Below, piece by piece: positions 4,663 to 5,488 of a stretch of 5,488 bases of DNA. The notes under the pieces are model-generated. The model saw only the letters and a list, made by a program, of their open reading frames with translations. It did not search any database and had not been told where the DNA came from. Source of the stretch: UBA4064 sp050179135 (GTDB lineage Bacteria; Desulfobacterota; Desulfobacteria; Desulfobacterales; Desulfatirhabdiaceae); assembly GCA_050179135.1 (NCBI GenBank), contig JBFXFK010000263.1:1-5488 (forward strand), in the 5' to 3' direction. The position numbers and the translations under genes were made by a program. Position 1 is the stretch's first letter. Every line of letters begins with the position of its first letter.

Positions 4663-5488
4663 ATGTTCTGTTTTCAATGTCAGGAAACCGCCAAAAACAC
4701 CGGCTGCACAGTCAGAGGCGTCTGCGGCAAGCCGGAAGAAACCGCCAACCTGCAGGACCTTTTGATCCATGTGATGAAAGGAATTTCCGTTTATGGAGAA
4801 AAACTGAAGGAACTGGGGCATGTAATCCGTGCCAATGATGACTTTCTTGCTCAGGGATTGTTCGCCACGATCACCAATGCCAATTGGGATGATGACCGGT
4901 TTACCGCCATGATTCAGGATGGATTGTCCCGAAGGGATCAGATGAGAACCCAATTTCTGGCTGCATTCCGGGAAAAAAACGGAAAGGAATTCGATGGGGT
5001 GCTTCCCGATGCGGCGACCTGGTCCGGTTCACCGGCGGTGTTTGCCGAAAAAGCCAAATCCGTAGGCATTCTGGCAACGGAAAACGAAGACGTCCGGTCA
5101 TTGCGGGAATTGTTGACCATCGGATTGAAAGGCGTTGCCGCGTACGCGGATCATGCCGGCATTCTGGGATTTCACAAGGCCGTCATCAACGACTTCATTA
5201 TGGAAGCACTGGCATCCACCACCAAATCCCTTTCGGTTGACGAGATGGTTGGTCTGGTGATGAAGGCCGGAGAAATGGCCGTCACCACCATGGCCCTTCT
5301 GGATGAGGCCAATACGACCACCTATGGCCATCCGGAAATCAGCCAGGTGAATATCGGCGTGGGCAAAAATCCGGGAATACTGATCAGCGGACATGATCTG
5401 AAAGATATGGCCGAGCTCCTCAAGCAGACCGAAGGAACAGGCATCGATGTCTATACCCATGGCGAGATGCTGCCGGCCAACTACTATC
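4663..5488 (+). CDS. hcp: Hybrid cluster protein (hydroxylamine/NO reductase), 5' part, runs off right edge
   Basis: The frame is open from ATG 4663 to the window end, giving 275 complete codons of a protein of about 540-550 aa. The N-terminus M-F-C-F-Q-C starts a CX2CX8CX5C motif (C3, C6, C15, C21), the Desulfovibrio-type pattern for the N-terminal cubane cluster, unlike the spacing of the enterobacterial [2Fe-2S] class. Two hybrid-cluster ligands fall at exactly the D. vulgaris numbering: H244 in I-S-G-H-D-L and E268 in T-H-G-E-M-L-P-A. The remaining cysteine ligands and glutamate lie beyond the window. The family reduces hydroxylamine in vitro, and the E. coli enzyme is a high-affinity NO reductase making N2O; protein S-nitrosylase activity is also reported. 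It is cytoplasmic. No Hcr-type reductase is seen, and class I proteins often lack one. It has its own strong ribosome site and a 106-bp leader, while the DUF1858 and flavodiiron genes upstream share its stress context. Confidence 0.96.
   Translation, partial: MFCFQCQETAKNTGCTVRGVCGKPEETANLQDLLIHVMKGISVYGEKLKELGHVIRANDDFLAQGLFATITNANWDDDRFTAMIQDGLSRRDQMRTQFLAAFREKNGKEFDGVLPDAATWSGSPAVFAEKAKSVGILATENEDVRSLRELLTIGLKGVAAYADHAGILGFHKAVINDFIMEALASTTKSLSVDEMVGLVMKAGEMAVTTMALLDEANTTTYGHPEISQVNIGVGKNPGILISGHDLKDMAELLKQTEGTGIDVYTHGEMLPANYY

Noticed and set aside
4514..4838. Two + strand open frames spanning the VOC end, spacer and hcp start
   Set aside because: They overlap conserved VOC and Hcp coding sequence in other frames, lack a good ribosome site, and their products are low-complexity Lys/Thr/Pro-rich.
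5098..5460. Open frame on the - strand opposite hcp
   Set aside because: The + strand here encodes Hcp with conserved ligand H244; the antisense product has no family features.

Overview
The window looks like chromosomal DNA of a strictly anaerobic bacterium. The best guess is a Desulfobacterota (deltaproteobacterial) sulfate-reducer type. The reasons are a Desulfovibrio-type hybrid cluster protein (CX2CX8CX5C at the N-terminus, with ligands falling exactly at H244 and E268), a class A flavodiiron protein, a DUF1858 redox-disulfide protein and a moderate GC content by eye. The taxonomic call is inference. All seven recognisable genes lie on the + strand and are densely packed.

Region 1 (1-1397) is the end of an ABC transporter operon. 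It holds the 3' part of an FtsX/MacB/DevC-type permease, which enters from the left edge. Overlapping its stop is a complete LolD/MacB/DevA-type ATPase with all catalytic motifs. Together they would form an exporter or lipoprotein/substrate-extruding complex; the substrate cannot be read from the sequence.

Region 2 (1398-1529) is a short non-coding spacer. It carries a degenerate TCAG-rich repeat: two 24-bp direct copies on a 28-bp period, plus a 27-bp inverted repeat able to form a long hairpin. It separates the ABC operon from the next gene set.

Region 3 (1530-4556) is a probable five-gene operon: a DUF1858 CxxC protein (the 'hybrid cluster protein-associated' family), a tandem-CBS protein, an HPP-family membrane protein, a flavodiiron protein and a VOC-fold protein. 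The last four genes are separated by 3 to 27 bp and most have good Shine-Dalgarno sites.

Region 4 (4557-5488) is a 106-bp gap with a small dyad and a palindrome, then the first 275 codons of hcp, which runs off the right edge.

Taken together, regions 3 and 4 read as a nitrosative/oxidative stress island. Hcp and the flavodiiron protein are both established NO (and, for the latter, O2) reductases. The HPP family includes nitrite transporters, and the CBS protein is a likely nucleotide-sensing partner for the HPP channel. DUF1858 is a plausible thiol redox partner. The VOC protein is the least explained member. The individual families are known; the joint function is inference.
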